From positions 231,001 to 295,000 of the forward strand of contig NZ_AP026562.1 in the NCBI RefSeq assembly GCF_025997855.1: DNA of 64,000 nt. The letters are read 5' to 3'. Each line of letters opens with the position of its first letter. The first letter of the stretch is position 1. This DNA is from Deinococcus aetherius. GTDB taxonomy: Bacteria > Deinococcota > Deinococci > Deinococcales > Deinococcaceae. A model generated the notes under the pieces. It was given only the letters and a program-made list of their open reading frames with translations, was not told where the DNA came from and ran no database searches. Below are positions 18,416 through 28,905 of the stretch, one piece after another. Position numbers and translations under genes: made by a program.

Positions 18416-19086
18416 TGTACGAGGACCTGCGAGCGGACCTCACCCGGCTGCACCTGGCACTGCCGAAAAACGGCCTGGTCACCTGGACGAGCGGCAACAT
18501 CAGCGCCCGCGCCGGGGAGCACATGGTCATCAAGCCCAGCGGCGTCACCTTCGAGGACCTGACGCCCCAGAGCATGGTCGTCACCGATATGGAGGCGAAC
18601 GTGGTGGAGGGCGACTTCAGCCCCTCGTCGGACACCGCCACCCACGCCTACATCTACCGCCACCTGCCGGAGGTCGGCGGCATCGTCCACACCCACAGCC
18701 CCTACGCGACCGCCTGGGCCGCCAACGCCCGCGAGATTCCCTGCATCCTGACCGCGATGGCCGACGAGTTCGGCGGGCCGATCCCCTGCGGCGGCTTCGC
18801 GCTCATCGGCGGCGAGGAGATCGGCGCGGAGGTCGTGCGGGTGCTGCGCGGGCACCGCTCGCCCGCGATCATCCTGCAAAACCACGGAGTCTTCACGGTC
18901 GGCAAGACGCCGGGAGCCGCCCTCAAGGCCGCCGTGATGTGTGAGGACGTGGCGCGCACCGTCTTCCTCGCCTTCCAGCTCGGGGCCGTCCAACTCATCG
19001 CTCAGGAACACATCGACAGGCTCTACGACCGCTACCAGGGCGTGTACGGGCAGAGGTCCGGCACACCCGCGAAAGGACCCGCATGA
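18415..19086 (+). CDS. araD: L-ribulose-5-phosphate 4-epimerase AraD
   Basis: A 223-residue class II aldolase-fold enzyme. The phosphate-binding GNISAR segment, the zinc-binding [11 protein letters not shown] (residues about 93-103) and the later ILQNHGVF with its third zinc His are all present. It converts L-ribulose 5-phosphate to D-xylulose 5-phosphate, which enters the pentose phosphate pathway. It overlaps araB by one base and araA by 4 nt. Fuculose-aldolase relatives are the main alternative, excluded here by context. Confidence 0.94.
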   Translation: MYEDLRADLTRLHLALPKNGLVTWTSGNISARAGEHMVIKPSGVTFEDLTPQSMVVTDMEANVVEGDFSPSSDTATHAYIYRHLPEVGGIVHTHSPYATAWAANAREIPCILTAMADEFGGPIPCGGFALIGGEEIGAEVVRVLRGHRSPAIILQNHGVFTVGKTPGAALKAAVMCEDVARTVFLAFQLGAVQLIAQEHIDRLYDRYQGVYGQRSGTPAKGPA

Positions 19087-20630
19087 CGACGCTCACCCAG
19101 ACTGTCCCCCAGGCCAAGGCGCCCGTCCACCTCGCCCCGGCGGAGGTGTGGTTCGTCTGCGGTTCACAGCACCTCTACGGGCCTGAAGCCCTCGAACAGG
19201 TGGCGGCCCATGCCGGGGTGATCGGGAATGCGCTGAACGAGAGCCCCTCCATCCCGCTCGAAGTCGTGACCAAGGGCGTGCTGACCACCCCCGAGGAGAT
19301 TCGCCGCCTGTGCCGCGAAGCGGACAGCGACCCCCGGTGCGCCGGGCTGATCCTCTGGATGCACACCTTCTCGCCGTCGAAGATGTGGATCGGCGGGCTG
19401 AGCACGCTCAAGAAGCCCTTCGCCCACCTGCACACCCAGTTCGACCGGGAACTGCCCTGGGACAGCCTGGACATGGATTACATGAATCTCAACCAGTCCG
19501 CCCACGGGGACCGGGAGGCGGGCTTCCTGCATACCCGGCTGCGACTGGAACGCAAGGTGGTGGTGGGCCACTGGTCCGACCCGGAGGTGCATTCCAGGTT
19601 GGGTGCGTGGGCGCGTGCCGCTTGGGCCTGGCACGACCTCCAGGGGGCCCGCTTTGCCCGCTTCGGCGACAACATGCGTGACGTGGCCGTGACCGAGGGC
19701 GACAAGGTGAGCGCCGAGATGCGCTTCGGCTTCGCGGTCAACGCCTTCCCGGTGGGCGACCTGGCCGAGCGGGTGAACGCGGCGACTGAGGCGCAGGTGG
19801 ACGCGCTGATCCAGACCTATCTGAGCGAGTACGAGGTCGGGCCCGAATTGCAGCCCGGTGGTGAGCGCCACGCTTCTCTGCGAGACGGCGCCCGTATCGA
19901 ACTCGGCCTGCGCTCCCTTCTGGAGGAAGGCGGCTTCAAGGGCTTCACCGACAACTTCCAGGACCTGCACGGCCTGAAGCAGCTTCCCGGTCTCGCCACC
20001 CAGCGGCTGATGGCCGATGGTTACGGCTTCGGCGGTGAGGGCGACTGGAAGACGGCGGCCCTGGTGCGCGCGATGAAGGTGATGGCGCAGGGACTGGAAG
20101 GCGGCACCTCCTTCATGGAGGACTACACCTACCACCTGGAACCGGGCAACCATCAGGTGCTGGGCGCGCACATGCTGGAGGTCTGCCCCACCATCGCCAC
20201 AGGCAAACCCCGGCTGGAGGTCCATCCCCTCGGTATCGGCGGGAAGGAGGACCCGGTGCGGCTGGTGTTCGACGCGCAGCAGGGCCGGGCGATCAACGTC
20301 TCGCTGGTGGACCTGGGCAGCCGCTTCCGCTTCATTGTGAACGAGGTGGAGGCGGTGGATCACCCGGAGCTGCCGAAGTTGCCGGTCGCGCGGGCGGTGT
20401 GGGAGTGCGAGCCGGACTTCAAGACGGCCTGTGCAGGGTGGATTTATGCAGGGGGCGCGCACCACACTGGATACAGCTACGCGGTAACGACGGAGATGAT
20501 CGAGGACTTCGCAGCCATCGCCGGGGTGGAGCTGGTGGTGATCGACGAGAACACTCGGCTGCGGGCCTTCCGCGAGGCGCTGCGTCTGAACGACCTGTAC
20601 TACGTCCTCGCGCAGGGGCTGAGGGCATGA
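19083..20630 (+). CDS. araA: L-arabinose isomerase AraA
   Basis: A 515-residue enzyme of normal family length. Landmarks include [13 protein letters not shown] near the N-terminus, [13 protein letters not shown] with the first catalytic Glu, [11 protein letters not shown] with the second Glu, [10 protein letters not shown] with a metal-binding His, and GGAHHTGYS with the second metal His. The Mn-dependent enzyme converts L-arabinose to L-ribulose. The stop overlaps the start of the next gene (ATGA), so the arabinanase and dehydrogenase downstream are cotranscribed. Confidence 0.97.
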   Translation: MTTLTQTVPQAKAPVHLAPAEVWFVCGSQHLYGPEALEQVAAHAGVIGNALNESPSIPLEVVTKGVLTTPEEIRRLCREADSDPRCAGLILWMHTFSPSKMWIGGLSTLKKPFAHLHTQFDRELPWDSLDMDYMNLNQSAHGDREAGFLHTRLRLERKVVVGHWSDPEVHSRLGAWARAAWAWHDLQGARFARFGDNMRDVAVTEGDKVSAEMRFGFAVNAFPVGDLAERVNAATEAQVDALIQTYLSEYEVGPELQPGGERHASLRDGARIELGLRSLLEEGGFKGFTDNFQDLHGLKQLPGLATQRLMADGYGFGGEGDWKTAALVRAMKVMAQGLEGGTSFMEDYTYHLEPGNHQVLGAHMLEVCPTIATGKPRLEVHPLGIGGKEDPVRLVFDAQQGRAINVSLVDLGSRFRFIVNEVEAVDHPELPKLPVARAVWECEPDFKTACAGWIYAGGAHHTGYSYAVTTEMIEDFAAIAGVELVVIDENTRLRAFREALRLNDLYYVLAQGLRA

Positions 20631-21649
20631 GGGGGAAGCCGGGAGTGAGACGGGCTGCGCCCCTCCTGCTCACGCTGGGCTCCGTCGCATCAGGCGGTGG
20701 TGACCGCCCCACCCAGCCCATTCTGAAGGGCGACCTGCAAATCCACGACCCCACCCTGCTGCGCGTCGGCAACACCTACGTGGCGATGGGCACGGGCTAC
20801 GAGAACGTGGACGGCGGCACCCTGCGAATCAAGACCTCGCCCAATGGCATCATCTGGACGGACGCGGGCACGTTGGGGGAAACACAGCCCGCCTGGGTGG
20901 AGAAGCAGCTCGGGACCGCACCGCCCAACCTGTGGGCGCCGCACCTCTTCGCGCGGGGGAATACGACCTACCTGTACTTCGCCGCGTCCCTCTTCGGGAA
21001 GAACACCAGCGCCATCGGCCTGATGACCAACAAGCATCTCGACCCGAAAAATCCGGCGAAAGGCTGGGTGGATCAGGGCGTGGTGGTGACCAGCCAGCAG
21101 GGCGACACCTTCAATGCCATCGACCCGGCCCGTATCGACACGCCGGATGGGCGCGCGTGGCTGGCCTTCGGGTCCTTCTGGGAAGGGATCAAGATGCGCG
21201 AACTCGACCCGGTGAGCGGCAGGCTGAGGGCGAGCAATCCGAAGCTCTACAGCCTCGCCTCACGCGGGGGCGGGGCCATCGAGGCGGCCTCAGTCCTGCG
21301 GCATGACGGCTATTACTACCTCTTCGTGTCCTTCGACCGCTGCTGCGCGGGGCTGGAGAGCACCTACCGGATCATGGTGGGCCGCTCGAAGAACGTGACC
21401 GGGCCTTACGTCGATCAAGAGGGCGTGCCTATGCTGCAAGGCGGAGGAAGCCAGCTTCAGGCCACTTATGGGCGCTACATCGGGCCGGGCGGGCAGGAGG
21501 CGATCCACGACGGCTCGCGCGACCTGCTCGTCTACCACTACTACGACGGGGACCAGGGGGGCACGCCGCAGCTTCAGGTTTCGCCGTCGCGTTGGGGCGC
21601 TGACGGGTGGCCCACGCTCGATCCCCTGCCCGGGGGAGGCCAGCTATGA
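20627..21649 (+). CDS. Endo-1,5-alpha-L-arabinanase, GH43, secreted
   Basis: A 340-residue protein with a signal peptide (about 1-23). The five-bladed beta-propeller of GH43 shows the general base D41 (IHDPT), the pKa-modulating D166 (FNAIDP) and the proton donor E219 (GGAIEAAS). The SFDRCCAG segment is typical of arabinanases. It cleaves the arabinan backbone outside the membrane. It is translationally coupled to araA (4-nt overlap) and to the following dehydrogenase, an unusual place for a secreted enzyme inside the ara operon. Confidence 0.93.
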   Translation: MRGKPGVRRAAPLLLTLGSVASGGGDRPTQPILKGDLQIHDPTLLRVGNTYVAMGTGYENVDGGTLRIKTSPNGIIWTDAGTLGETQPAWVEKQLGTAPPNLWAPHLFARGNTTYLYFAASLFGKNTSAIGLMTNKHLDPKNPAKGWVDQGVVVTSQQGDTFNAIDPARIDTPDGRAWLAFGSFWEGIKMRELDPVSGRLRASNPKLYSLASRGGGAIEAASVLRHDGYYYLFVSFDRCCAGLESTYRIMVGRSKNVTGPYVDQEGVPMLQGGGSQLQATYGRYIGPGGQEAIHDGSRDLLVYHYYDGDQGGTPQLQVSPSRWGADGWPTLDPLPGGGQL

Positions 21650-22674
21650 GTCACCCCGCCGCCGTCCTGACCGGTCCCGGCCAGTTCGCCCTCACCCAGC
21701 GTGACCTGCCCGCTGCCGCTCCTGGTGAAATCGTGGTGGAGATTCGCACCGTCGGCGTGTGCGGCTCCGACATCCACATGTTCGCCGACGGGCGAATTGG
21801 CAACATCGAGATCGAGCGGCCCCTCGTCCTCGGTCACGAGTTCATGGGCGTGGTGGTGCAGGCCCCTGGGGGAATCCTGGACGGCGACGACCGGCCGTTG
21901 AAGGTGGGGGACCGGGTGGCCGTCGAGCCGCACGTGGCCTGTGGCCACTGCCGGGAGTGCCGCGAGGGGAACCCCAACCTCTGTGCCCACCACACCTTCA
22001 TGGGCGTGTACCCGCGCGACGGGGCACTCCAGAAATACCTCAGCGCACCTGCCCACAACTGCTTCGTCCTGCCGGAGAGCGTGTCGGACAACGGCGGCGC
22101 GATGCTCGAACCCTTGGGGGTAGCCCTCCACGCGCTGCGGCTGGGGCACGTCGACGTGGGCGACCGGGCTGCCGTCGTGGGCGCGGGGCCTATCGGCTTG
22201 CTGCTCGTCCAACTGCTGAAACTCGCAGGGGTTACGGCTCTCCACGTGATCGAGCCGCTGACCTGGCGCCGGGGCTTCGCCACCCGCAGCGGCGCGACCT
22301 CGGTGGCGGCGACCTACGACCCCGCGGAGGAGTCCCGCTACAACGTGGTGTTCGAGGCGGGCTGGGCGGACGACTCCGTGCAGACCTCGGCGCTGCTGGC
22401 CCGTCCTGGTGCAAAGGTCGTCCTCGTTGGCATCCCAGGCGACGACCGTTGCACGGTGCAACACTCGCTCGCCCGCCGCAAGGGCCTCTCGCTGATCTTT
22501 TCCCGGCGCATGGCGCACACCTACCCGGAGGCCATCGCCCTGGTCGAGCGGGGAATGGTGGACGTGGACGGCCTGGTCAGCGACGTATTCCCGCTGGAAC
22601 AGGTGCAACGGGCTTTCGAGCGCCACTCCGGTTACGAGGACGGCGTGATCAAGGTGATGGTGCAGGTGGGGTAG
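21646..22674 (+). CDS. Zinc-dependent polyol/sugar dehydrogenase (MDR family)
   Basis: A 342-residue medium-chain dehydrogenase. Catalytic zinc ligands appear as VCGSDIH and LGHEFMG. Structural zinc cysteines are in CGHCRECREGNPNLC. The NAD-binding VVGAGPIGLLLVQL follows. It resembles sorbitol/xylitol or threonine dehydrogenases. In this operon it could oxidise L-arabinitol or L-arabinose, or act on a by-product, but no residue seen fixes the substrate. It is coupled to the arabinanase by a 4-nt overlap and lies 20 nt upstream of the GH127 gene. Confidence 0.88.
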   Translation: MSHPAAVLTGPGQFALTQRDLPAAAPGEIVVEIRTVGVCGSDIHMFADGRIGNIEIERPLVLGHEFMGVVVQAPGGILDGDDRPLKVGDRVAVEPHVACGHCRECREGNPNLCAHHTFMGVYPRDGALQKYLSAPAHNCFVLPESVSDNGGAMLEPLGVALHALRLGHVDVGDRAAVVGAGPIGLLLVQLLKLAGVTALHVIEPLTWRRGFATRSGATSVAATYDPAEESRYNVVFEAGWADDSVQTSALLARPGAKVVLVGIPGDDRCTVQHSLARRKGLSLIFSRRMAHTYPEAIALVERGMVDVDGLVSDVFPLEQVQRAFERHSGYEDGVIKVMVQVG

Positions 22675-22694
22675 CCCTACCTCCGAGGTTTCGC

Positions 22695-24644
22695 ATGACC
22701 GACCCCCTGAACAACTCACTGCGGTTCACGCCGCTGCCCCTCCAAAGCGTGACCCTGGATGACCGCTTCTGGCGCCCCCGCCTCGAAGTGAACCGGACCG
22801 CCACCCTGCCCTTCCTCTATGAGCAACTGGAGCGGGTGGGAGCCATCGATGCCCTCGACCTGAGACCGCGCCCCCTGCGAGTCCCCTGCCACCCCGGCAG
22901 CGCCGTCACGCCGCAGATGTGGTGGGATTCGGACATCGCCAAGTGGATCGAGACGGCAGCCTACGCCCTAGCCACCCACCCCGACGCGGCGCTGGAGGCG
23001 CAGGTGGACGCGCTGGTGGAGAAGATCGCGGCGGCGCAGCAGCCCGACGGCTACTTCAACACCTTCTTCACCGCCATCGAGTCCCAGAACCGCCTCACCA
23101 ATGAGCGTGACTGGCACGAGCTGTACAACGCGGGACACCTGATCGAGGCCGCCGTTGCCTACACGCAGGCCACCGGCAAGACGGCCTTCCTCGACGTGAT
23201 GGAGCGGTACATCCGTTTCCTGATGGGGGTGTACGGCCCCCATCCCGGCCAGAAGCACGGCTATCCCGGCCACGAGGAGATCGAGCTGGCGCTGGTGAAG
23301 CTCTCCCGCCTGACGGGCAAGCGCGAGTATCTGGAGTTCGCCCGCTACTTCGTGGACGAGCGCGGGCGGCAGCCGTACTTCTTCGACGAGGAGGCGCGGG
23401 CGCGCGGGGAGGAACCCAGCTCCGAACTCCTGTCCCACGGTGATGCCCTGCCCTATGAGTACATGCAGGCCCACAAGCCCATGCGCGAGCAGGACAAGGT
23501 GGTGGGCCACGCTGTCCGCGCCATGTACCTCTACAGCGCGATGGCCGATCTCGCCGCTGAACTCGGGGACGAGAGCCTGCGCCAGGCCTGCGAGCGGTTG
23601 TGGGCCGACCTCACCTCCCGGCGCCTGTATGTGACGGGTGGTCTGGGCCCCTCCGCGCACAACGAGGGCATGACCACGAATTACGACCTGCCCAACGACA
23701 CAGCCTACGCGGAGACCTGTGCCGCGGTGGGACTGGTCTTTTGGGCTCAGCGAATGCTGAACCTGACGGGCGACGGGCAGTACACCGACCTGATGGAGCG
23801 TGCGCTCTACAACAACGTCCTGAGTGGCGTGGCGCAGGACGGGCGGCGCTTCTTCTACGACAACCCGCTGGAGAGTCACGGGGACAAACACCGCTGGGAA
23901 TGGCACTCCTGCCCCTGCTGCCCGCCGAACGTGTCGCGCCTGCTCGCCTCACTGGGGGGGTACGTGTACGGGCGGACGGCGGACGGTATCGCCGTTCACC
24001 TGTATGCGGGGGGCAGCGCCCGGTTCGAAGTGGAAGGTCAGCCGGTGACCTTCTACCAGCGCACGGAGTACCCCTGGGAGGGGAAGGTCGAGTTGGAATT
24101 CGACCTCGAACGTCCGGCCCGCTTCACCCTGTCGCTGCGGCTGCCGAGGTGGTGCCGCGATCCGAAGCTCTCTGTAAACGGCGAGGCGGTGGACCTGTCT
24201 GACGCCCGCGACGGCCACGTCCACCTCACACGGGAGTGGAGCGCTCAGGACCGGGTGGAACTGAATCTCCCCATGCCCGTCGAGCGCGTCTATGTCCACC
24301 CGAACGTGCGACAGGACGCCGGGCTGGTCGCCCTGCAACGTGGCCCCGTCGTGTACTGCGTGGAGGAGGCAGACGTGGACGTGCCCCTGCACCAGCTCGC
24401 CCTGCCGCGCGGTGCGGACCTCACGGCCACCTTTGAGCCGGAGTTGCTGGGCGGTGTCAGCGTCGTTCGTGGAGAGGCCGAGGTGGAGGAGCCGGGCGAC
24501 TGGGGGGGAACGCTGTACCGGACCGCTCCCCCGCGTCAGATCACAACCTCACTGTGCGCCGTGCCGTATGCCCTGTGGGACCAGCGCGAGCCCGGCGAAA
24601 TGCGCGTCTGGCTCCGGGAGGAGGTGAGGGAGGCGCCCAGGTGA
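22695..24644 (+). CDS. Beta-L-arabinofuranosidase, GH127
   Basis: A 649-residue cytoplasmic protein. The (alpha/alpha)6 barrel is followed by two beta-sandwich domains. The zinc-thiolate centre of GH127 is complete: E340 and C342 in AYAETC, and C408/C409 in CPCCPPN, corresponding to Glu338, Cys340, Cys417 (nucleophile) and Cys418 of HypBA1. The family releases beta-L-arabinofuranose, for instance from hydroxyproline-linked arabinans of plant extensin. Its presence extends the operon beyond pectic arabinan. GAGG lies near the ATG and there is no signal peptide. Confidence 0.92.
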   Translation: MTDPLNNSLRFTPLPLQSVTLDDRFWRPRLEVNRTATLPFLYEQLERVGAIDALDLRPRPLRVPCHPGSAVTPQMWWDSDIAKWIETAAYALATHPDAALEAQVDALVEKIAAAQQPDGYFNTFFTAIESQNRLTNERDWHELYNAGHLIEAAVAYTQATGKTAFLDVMERYIRFLMGVYGPHPGQKHGYPGHEEIELALVKLSRLTGKREYLEFARYFVDERGRQPYFFDEEARARGEEPSSELLSHGDALPYEYMQAHKPMREQDKVVGHAVRAMYLYSAMADLAAELGDESLRQACERLWADLTSRRLYVTGGLGPSAHNEGMTTNYDLPNDTAYAETCAAVGLVFWAQRMLNLTGDGQYTDLMERALYNNVLSGVAQDGRRFFYDNPLESHGDKHRWEWHSCPCCPPNVSRLLASLGGYVYGRTADGIAVHLYAGGSARFEVEGQPVTFYQRTEYPWEGKVELEFDLERPARFTLSLRLPRWCRDPKLSVNGEAVDLSDARDGHVHLTREWSAQDRVELNLPMPVERVYVHPNVRQDAGLVALQRGPVVYCVEEADVDVPLHQLALPRGADLTATFEPELLGGVSVVRGEAEVEEPGDWGGTLYRTAPPRQITTSLCAVPYALWDQREPGEMRVWLREEVREAPR

Positions 24645-24721
24645 ATGCACAGGAACGTCTGCCATAGAACACCGAACACACCAAACTCTCGCCTGTATTA
24701 GGCCAGGAACTCCTGTGCCTG

Positions 24722-24746
24722 GTCAGCGGACGGCTGACGCCGTTTT
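24722..24746 (+). terminator. Possible terminator after the ara operon
   Basis: A stem GTCAGC (24722-24727) and GCTGAC (24733-24738) with a 5-nt loop, followed shortly by GTTTT. It lies 78 nt after the GH127 stop and just ahead of the ribosome site of the next gene, so it could also be a leader structure of that gene. Confidence 0.4.
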
Positions 24747-24757
24747 GAGGAGCTCTT

Positions 24758-25741
24758 ATGAAGCCTAAAACCGTTGCCCTTCTCGTCCTTTCGGGCCTGC
24801 TGTCGTCCTGCACGCGGTTAGGGTCCACTCCATCCGACGGCGGCCCGGCACTCCTGACGCTCACGGGGGAACTCGACGCGCACGATCCCACCCTCTTCAA
24901 GGCCGGGAACACCTATTACGTGTTCTCCACGGGCCTGATTCAGACCGAGGCCGACCCGGGAGGCATCCGCGTCCGGTCGGCCCCCAGCCTGAACGGGGAG
25001 TGGAAGGTCCAGGGGGCGATTACCGCACCCGAGTGGGCCAAGAACGGCTACCACGCCAACAACCTCTGGGCGCCGAACGTGGTGAAGAATGGCGACACCT
25101 ACTACCTGTACTACGCAGTGTCGGAATTCGGAAAGAACCACTCGGCCATAGGTCTGGCGACCACGACCACCCCGGGGGACCTCGGGAGCTGGCAGGACCA
25201 GGGGCCCATCCTGACTTCCAATACCACCGACGATTTCAACGCCATTGACCCGCACGTGTTCAACGACGGGGGGCAGTGGTGGATTTCCTACGGGTCCTTC
25301 TGGAGCGGCCTCAAACTCCAGAAGTTGCAGGACATGAAGACGCCCACGGGGGACCGCGTCGCCCTCGCCGACCGCCCGGGGGTGCAGTACAACCCCATCG
25401 AGGGCCCGGCGATCACCAAGCACGGGAGCTACTACTACCTGTTCATGTCCTGGGACTTCTGCTGCCAGGGGCGCAATACCACCTACAAACTGGCGGTGGG
25501 CCGCTCCACCAGCGTGACTGGCCCGTATGTGGACAGGACCGGCAAGGCGCTCACTGAAGGCGGAGGCACCGTCTTGCTCACCGGCCAGGGCAGCCTGGTG
25601 GGCGCAGGCGGCGAGGACGTGTACACCGAGGGCGGCAACACGCACCTGATCTACCACTCCTACGACGCCAACCAGAACTACCTGCCCACCATGAGCATCC
25701 GGCGACTCGGTTGGTCGGGCGACTGGCCCACGGTCGAGTAA
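24758..25741 (+). CDS. Endo-1,5-alpha-L-arabinanase, GH43, lipoprotein
   Basis: A 327-residue protein with a lipobox LSSC (Cys18), so it is probably anchored at the cell surface. GH43 catalytic residues: D43 (AHDPT), D164 (NAIDP) and E215 (NPIEGPA). The aromatic YYYLFMSWDFCCQG segment is shared with the other arabinanase in this window. The two copies differ in anchoring, which suggests one bound and one freely secreted or periplasmic arabinanase. No TGTGA-type operator is visible in the 113-nt leader, so it may depend on read-through or another regulator. Confidence 0.93.
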   Translation: MKPKTVALLVLSGLLSSCTRLGSTPSDGGPALLTLTGELDAHDPTLFKAGNTYYVFSTGLIQTEADPGGIRVRSAPSLNGEWKVQGAITAPEWAKNGYHANNLWAPNVVKNGDTYYLYYAVSEFGKNHSAIGLATTTTPGDLGSWQDQGPILTSNTTDDFNAIDPHVFNDGGQWWISYGSFWSGLKLQKLQDMKTPTGDRVALADRPGVQYNPIEGPAITKHGSYYYLFMSWDFCCQGRNTTYKLAVGRSTSVTGPYVDRTGKALTEGGGTVLLTGQGSLVGAGGEDVYTEGGNTHLIYHSYDANQNYLPTMSIRRLGWSGDWPTVE

Positions 25742-25773
25742 CCCCGTCAAGGAGGGCGCGAAATCCCGAGAAG

Positions 25774-25809
25774 CTCCCGCCCGCGCGTCTTCCCCGCACG
25801 TGGCGGGAG
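25774..25809 (+). terminator. Hairpin after the lipoprotein arabinanase
   Basis: An 8-bp stem CTCCCGCC (25774-25781) and GGCGGGAG (25802-25809) with a 20-nt loop, followed by GTCTGTTTT. It begins 33 nt past the stop codon. It probably acts as a partial terminator before the second GH51 gene. Confidence 0.5.
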
Positions 25810-25861
25810 GGTCTGTTTTCCATCTCCGCCCCCAACTCAGCCTTCACCCCGCGAGGACCCC

Positions 25862-27406
25862 GTGACCACCTCCCCTTCCCTGCAAACCGCCACACTGCAC
25901 GTCCGCACCAACTCTCCCATCGGCAACCTCTCCCCCCGGCTGTACGGCCACTTCGCCGAGCACCTGGGCCGCTGCTGTTACGACGGGCTGTGGGTGGGCC
26001 CTGATTCCGAGATTCCGAACACGGACGGCTTCCGCAACGACGTACTGAGCGCCCTGCGCGAACTGCCCGTGCCCCTGCTGCGCTGGCCGGGCGGCTGCTA
26101 CGCCGACCACTACCACTGGCGCGACGGGATCGGGCCGGAGAGGATGACCCGGCTGGGCATCTCGTGCGGCCTCCAGGTGTCCGACACGAACGCGCTGGGC
26201 ACGGACGAATTCCTGCGCCTGTGCGAGCTGATCGGGGCCGAGCCCTACCTGGCGGGCAACGTCGGCAGCGGCACCGTGCAGGAGCTGTGCGACTGGCTGG
26301 AGTATTGCAACGGGGCCGCCGACACCAGCCTGACCCGCGAACGCGCGGCGAACGGCCGGGCCGAGCCCTGGAACGTGCGGCTCTGGGGCGTCGGCAACGA
26401 GAGCTGGGACTGCGGGGGCCGCTTCGCCCCGGAGACGTACGCCCACGAGTACCGCCGTTACGCCTCCATGCTGCGCCACGTGGACCCCACCGCCGAACTC
26501 GTGATGGTCGGCCTGGAGGACGAGGGCTGCTTCCAGGCCGGGATGGACCGCGAGTGGAACCGCAAGGCGCTGGAGACGCTGGGCTGGAGCCTGCCGCTGG
26601 TGGACCACCTCTCCATCCACCACTACTGGACCCACGGCGGCCCGGAGACGGACTTCAGCGAGGAGGAGTATTACGCCCTGATTCAGGAGGCGGAGGCCAC
26701 CGAGGGCAACATTACGCGCACGGCGGACGTGATCGCGCGGGTGACGGGCGGCAGGCAGCGCATCGGCATCGCGCTCGACGAGTGGGGCGTGTGGCACCCG
26801 GAGGCGCGGCCCTGGGGACCGGGGGAGGGCACCGCGCGTCGCGAGCCCATCACCTACGAGCAGGCGAACACGCTGCGGGACGCCCTCGCCGCCGGGGCCA
26901 TGCTGGAAGTCCTGCACCGCCAGTGCCGAGTGCTGAGTATGGCGAACCTCGCCCAGATCGTGAACGTGCTCCAGGCCGTCGTGCTGACGAAGGGGACGCA
27001 GGCCATCCACACGCCGACGTACCACGTCCTCGCGCTGCATAAGCCCCACATCAGGGCGGAGGCGCTGCCCGTGAAGGTCAGCGGGGGCGAACGCCTGCCC
27101 GACGGCTCCCCCGCCGTGACGGCCACCGCTTCCCGGAATGCGGAGGGCTTCGCCGTCACCCTGCTCAACCGGCATATCTCGCGTCCGGCGTTCGTGCGGC
27201 TGCCCTTCGCGGAGCCTTCCGTCCGGCAGGCGCACCTGCTGACCGCCGATCAGCCGAACGCGCAGAACACCTTCGAGGAGCCGGACCGGGTCTCCCCCGT
27301 GCCGCTGGAGGTAGGCCGCGAGCGGGACGGCACGTGGGGCGTTCACCTGCCGCGGCACTCGCTGGCGACGGTCGTGTTCGCCGCGGGGAGCGAGGGTCAA
27401 GCCTAG
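25862..27406 (+). CDS. Alpha-L-arabinofuranosidase, GH51 (second paralogue)
   Basis: A 514-residue cytoplasmic enzyme from GTG (GAGGA upstream). Barrel opening LYGHFAEHLGRCCYDGLW, acid/base E180 in GVGNESW, nucleophile E307 in LDEWGVWH, and a C-terminal beta-sandwich. It differs strongly from the first GH51 protein, so the two are old paralogues rather than a recent duplication. A different chain-length or linkage preference is likely. It is the last gene of the arabinan block before the right IS copy. Confidence 0.94.
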   Translation: MTTSPSLQTATLHVRTNSPIGNLSPRLYGHFAEHLGRCCYDGLWVGPDSEIPNTDGFRNDVLSALRELPVPLLRWPGGCYADHYHWRDGIGPERMTRLGISCGLQVSDTNALGTDEFLRLCELIGAEPYLAGNVGSGTVQELCDWLEYCNGAADTSLTRERAANGRAEPWNVRLWGVGNESWDCGGRFAPETYAHEYRRYASMLRHVDPTAELVMVGLEDEGCFQAGMDREWNRKALETLGWSLPLVDHLSIHHYWTHGGPETDFSEEEYYALIQEAEATEGNITRTADVIARVTGGRQRIGIALDEWGVWHPEARPWGPGEGTARREPITYEQANTLRDALAAGAMLEVLHRQCRVLSMANLAQIVNVLQAVVLTKGTQAIHTPTYHVLALHKPHIRAEALPVKVSGGERLPDGSPAVTATASRNAEGFAVTLLNRHISRPAFVRLPFAEPSVRQAHLLTADQPNAQNTFEEPDRVSPVPLEVGRERDGTWGVHLPRHSLATVVFAAGSEGQA

Positions 27407-27736
27407 AACCTATGTCAAGGACACGGCAAGCTTCCCGATCCTTTCTGGCGGCCCACTTTCCACCGGACGCGCTAGGGCGAAGGCCTCCTCCCAGGGGATT
27501 CACTTCTCCGCGAGTCCCACGACGCCTCCGCTTTCAGGCGCCCGCGTTGCCGCCTTCCCTCCACGTCGAACGCGAGGTACAGCCAGCCGGATCAACGCCG
27601 GAGCGTGCAGGCTCCCGCCGTGGTGGGAGTCCTGCACCGGGTGCAGCGAGGAAAAGCCCAGACCACGCTGCTCAACCCGCCCCGAACGGTCAGGAACGGG
27701 GCGATTCTTCTCGCCGCGTCACACCCGTCTTCCAGT
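27407..27736. other. Gap between the GH51 gene and the vapC fragment
   Basis: No protein-like frame. It contains the terminator-like hairpin at 27678 and otherwise nothing I can identify. Confidence 0.4.
27678..27711 (+). terminator. Rho-independent-like terminator
   Basis: A 7-bp stem CGCCCCG (27678-27684) and CGGGGCG (27697-27703) followed by ATTCTTCT. It faces the plus-strand GH51 gene, although 270 nt past its stop. Confidence 0.5.
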
Positions 27737-27882
27737 TCAGCGAATCACGGTGGTGGGCACGCCAACACTCAAGCTGCTCCAGGCCCGGTCAGCGGTTAAG
27801 GCCGGGATGCCGAGGCGCTGCGCGAGCGCCAGGCAGTACCGGTCGCCAAGGGAGAGCCCGGCGCTGCGGGTTGGGCCGAAGA
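27737..27882 (-). pseudogene. VapC-type PIN toxin, C-terminal fragment at the IS edge
   Basis: About 48 residues directly abutting the left edge of IS copy B. The text matches the C-terminal half of VapC PIN nucleases: GLSLGDRYCLALAQRLG with the third acidic residue, then ALTADRAW with the fourth, ending in strand VPTTVIR. The N-terminal half with the first Asp (normally near residue 5) is absent from both sides of the IS and no vapB antitoxin is nearby. The toxin module was destroyed by insertion plus deletion. Confidence 0.75.
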
Positions 27883-28669
<787 letters not shown>

Positions 28670-28905
28670 CTTGTTCGGCCGGGTGTTCATGGCGTCTCCT
28701 TGTTCGGAGCGCACGGTAGGAGGTGGGCGGTGGCTGGTGGATGGCGCGGCTCCCCTCGTGTTCCCCGTTGACCCACCGTGACGCCGATTCCGGGGGCGAC
28801 CCGTGACTGCGGCCGTGTGTAACGGCGCCCCGCCGTCATGTCGGCCACCCGTCAGCCATCCCCGCCGTCATCCCCGAATCACCCGGCCCTGAGTACCCTT
28901 TCCCC

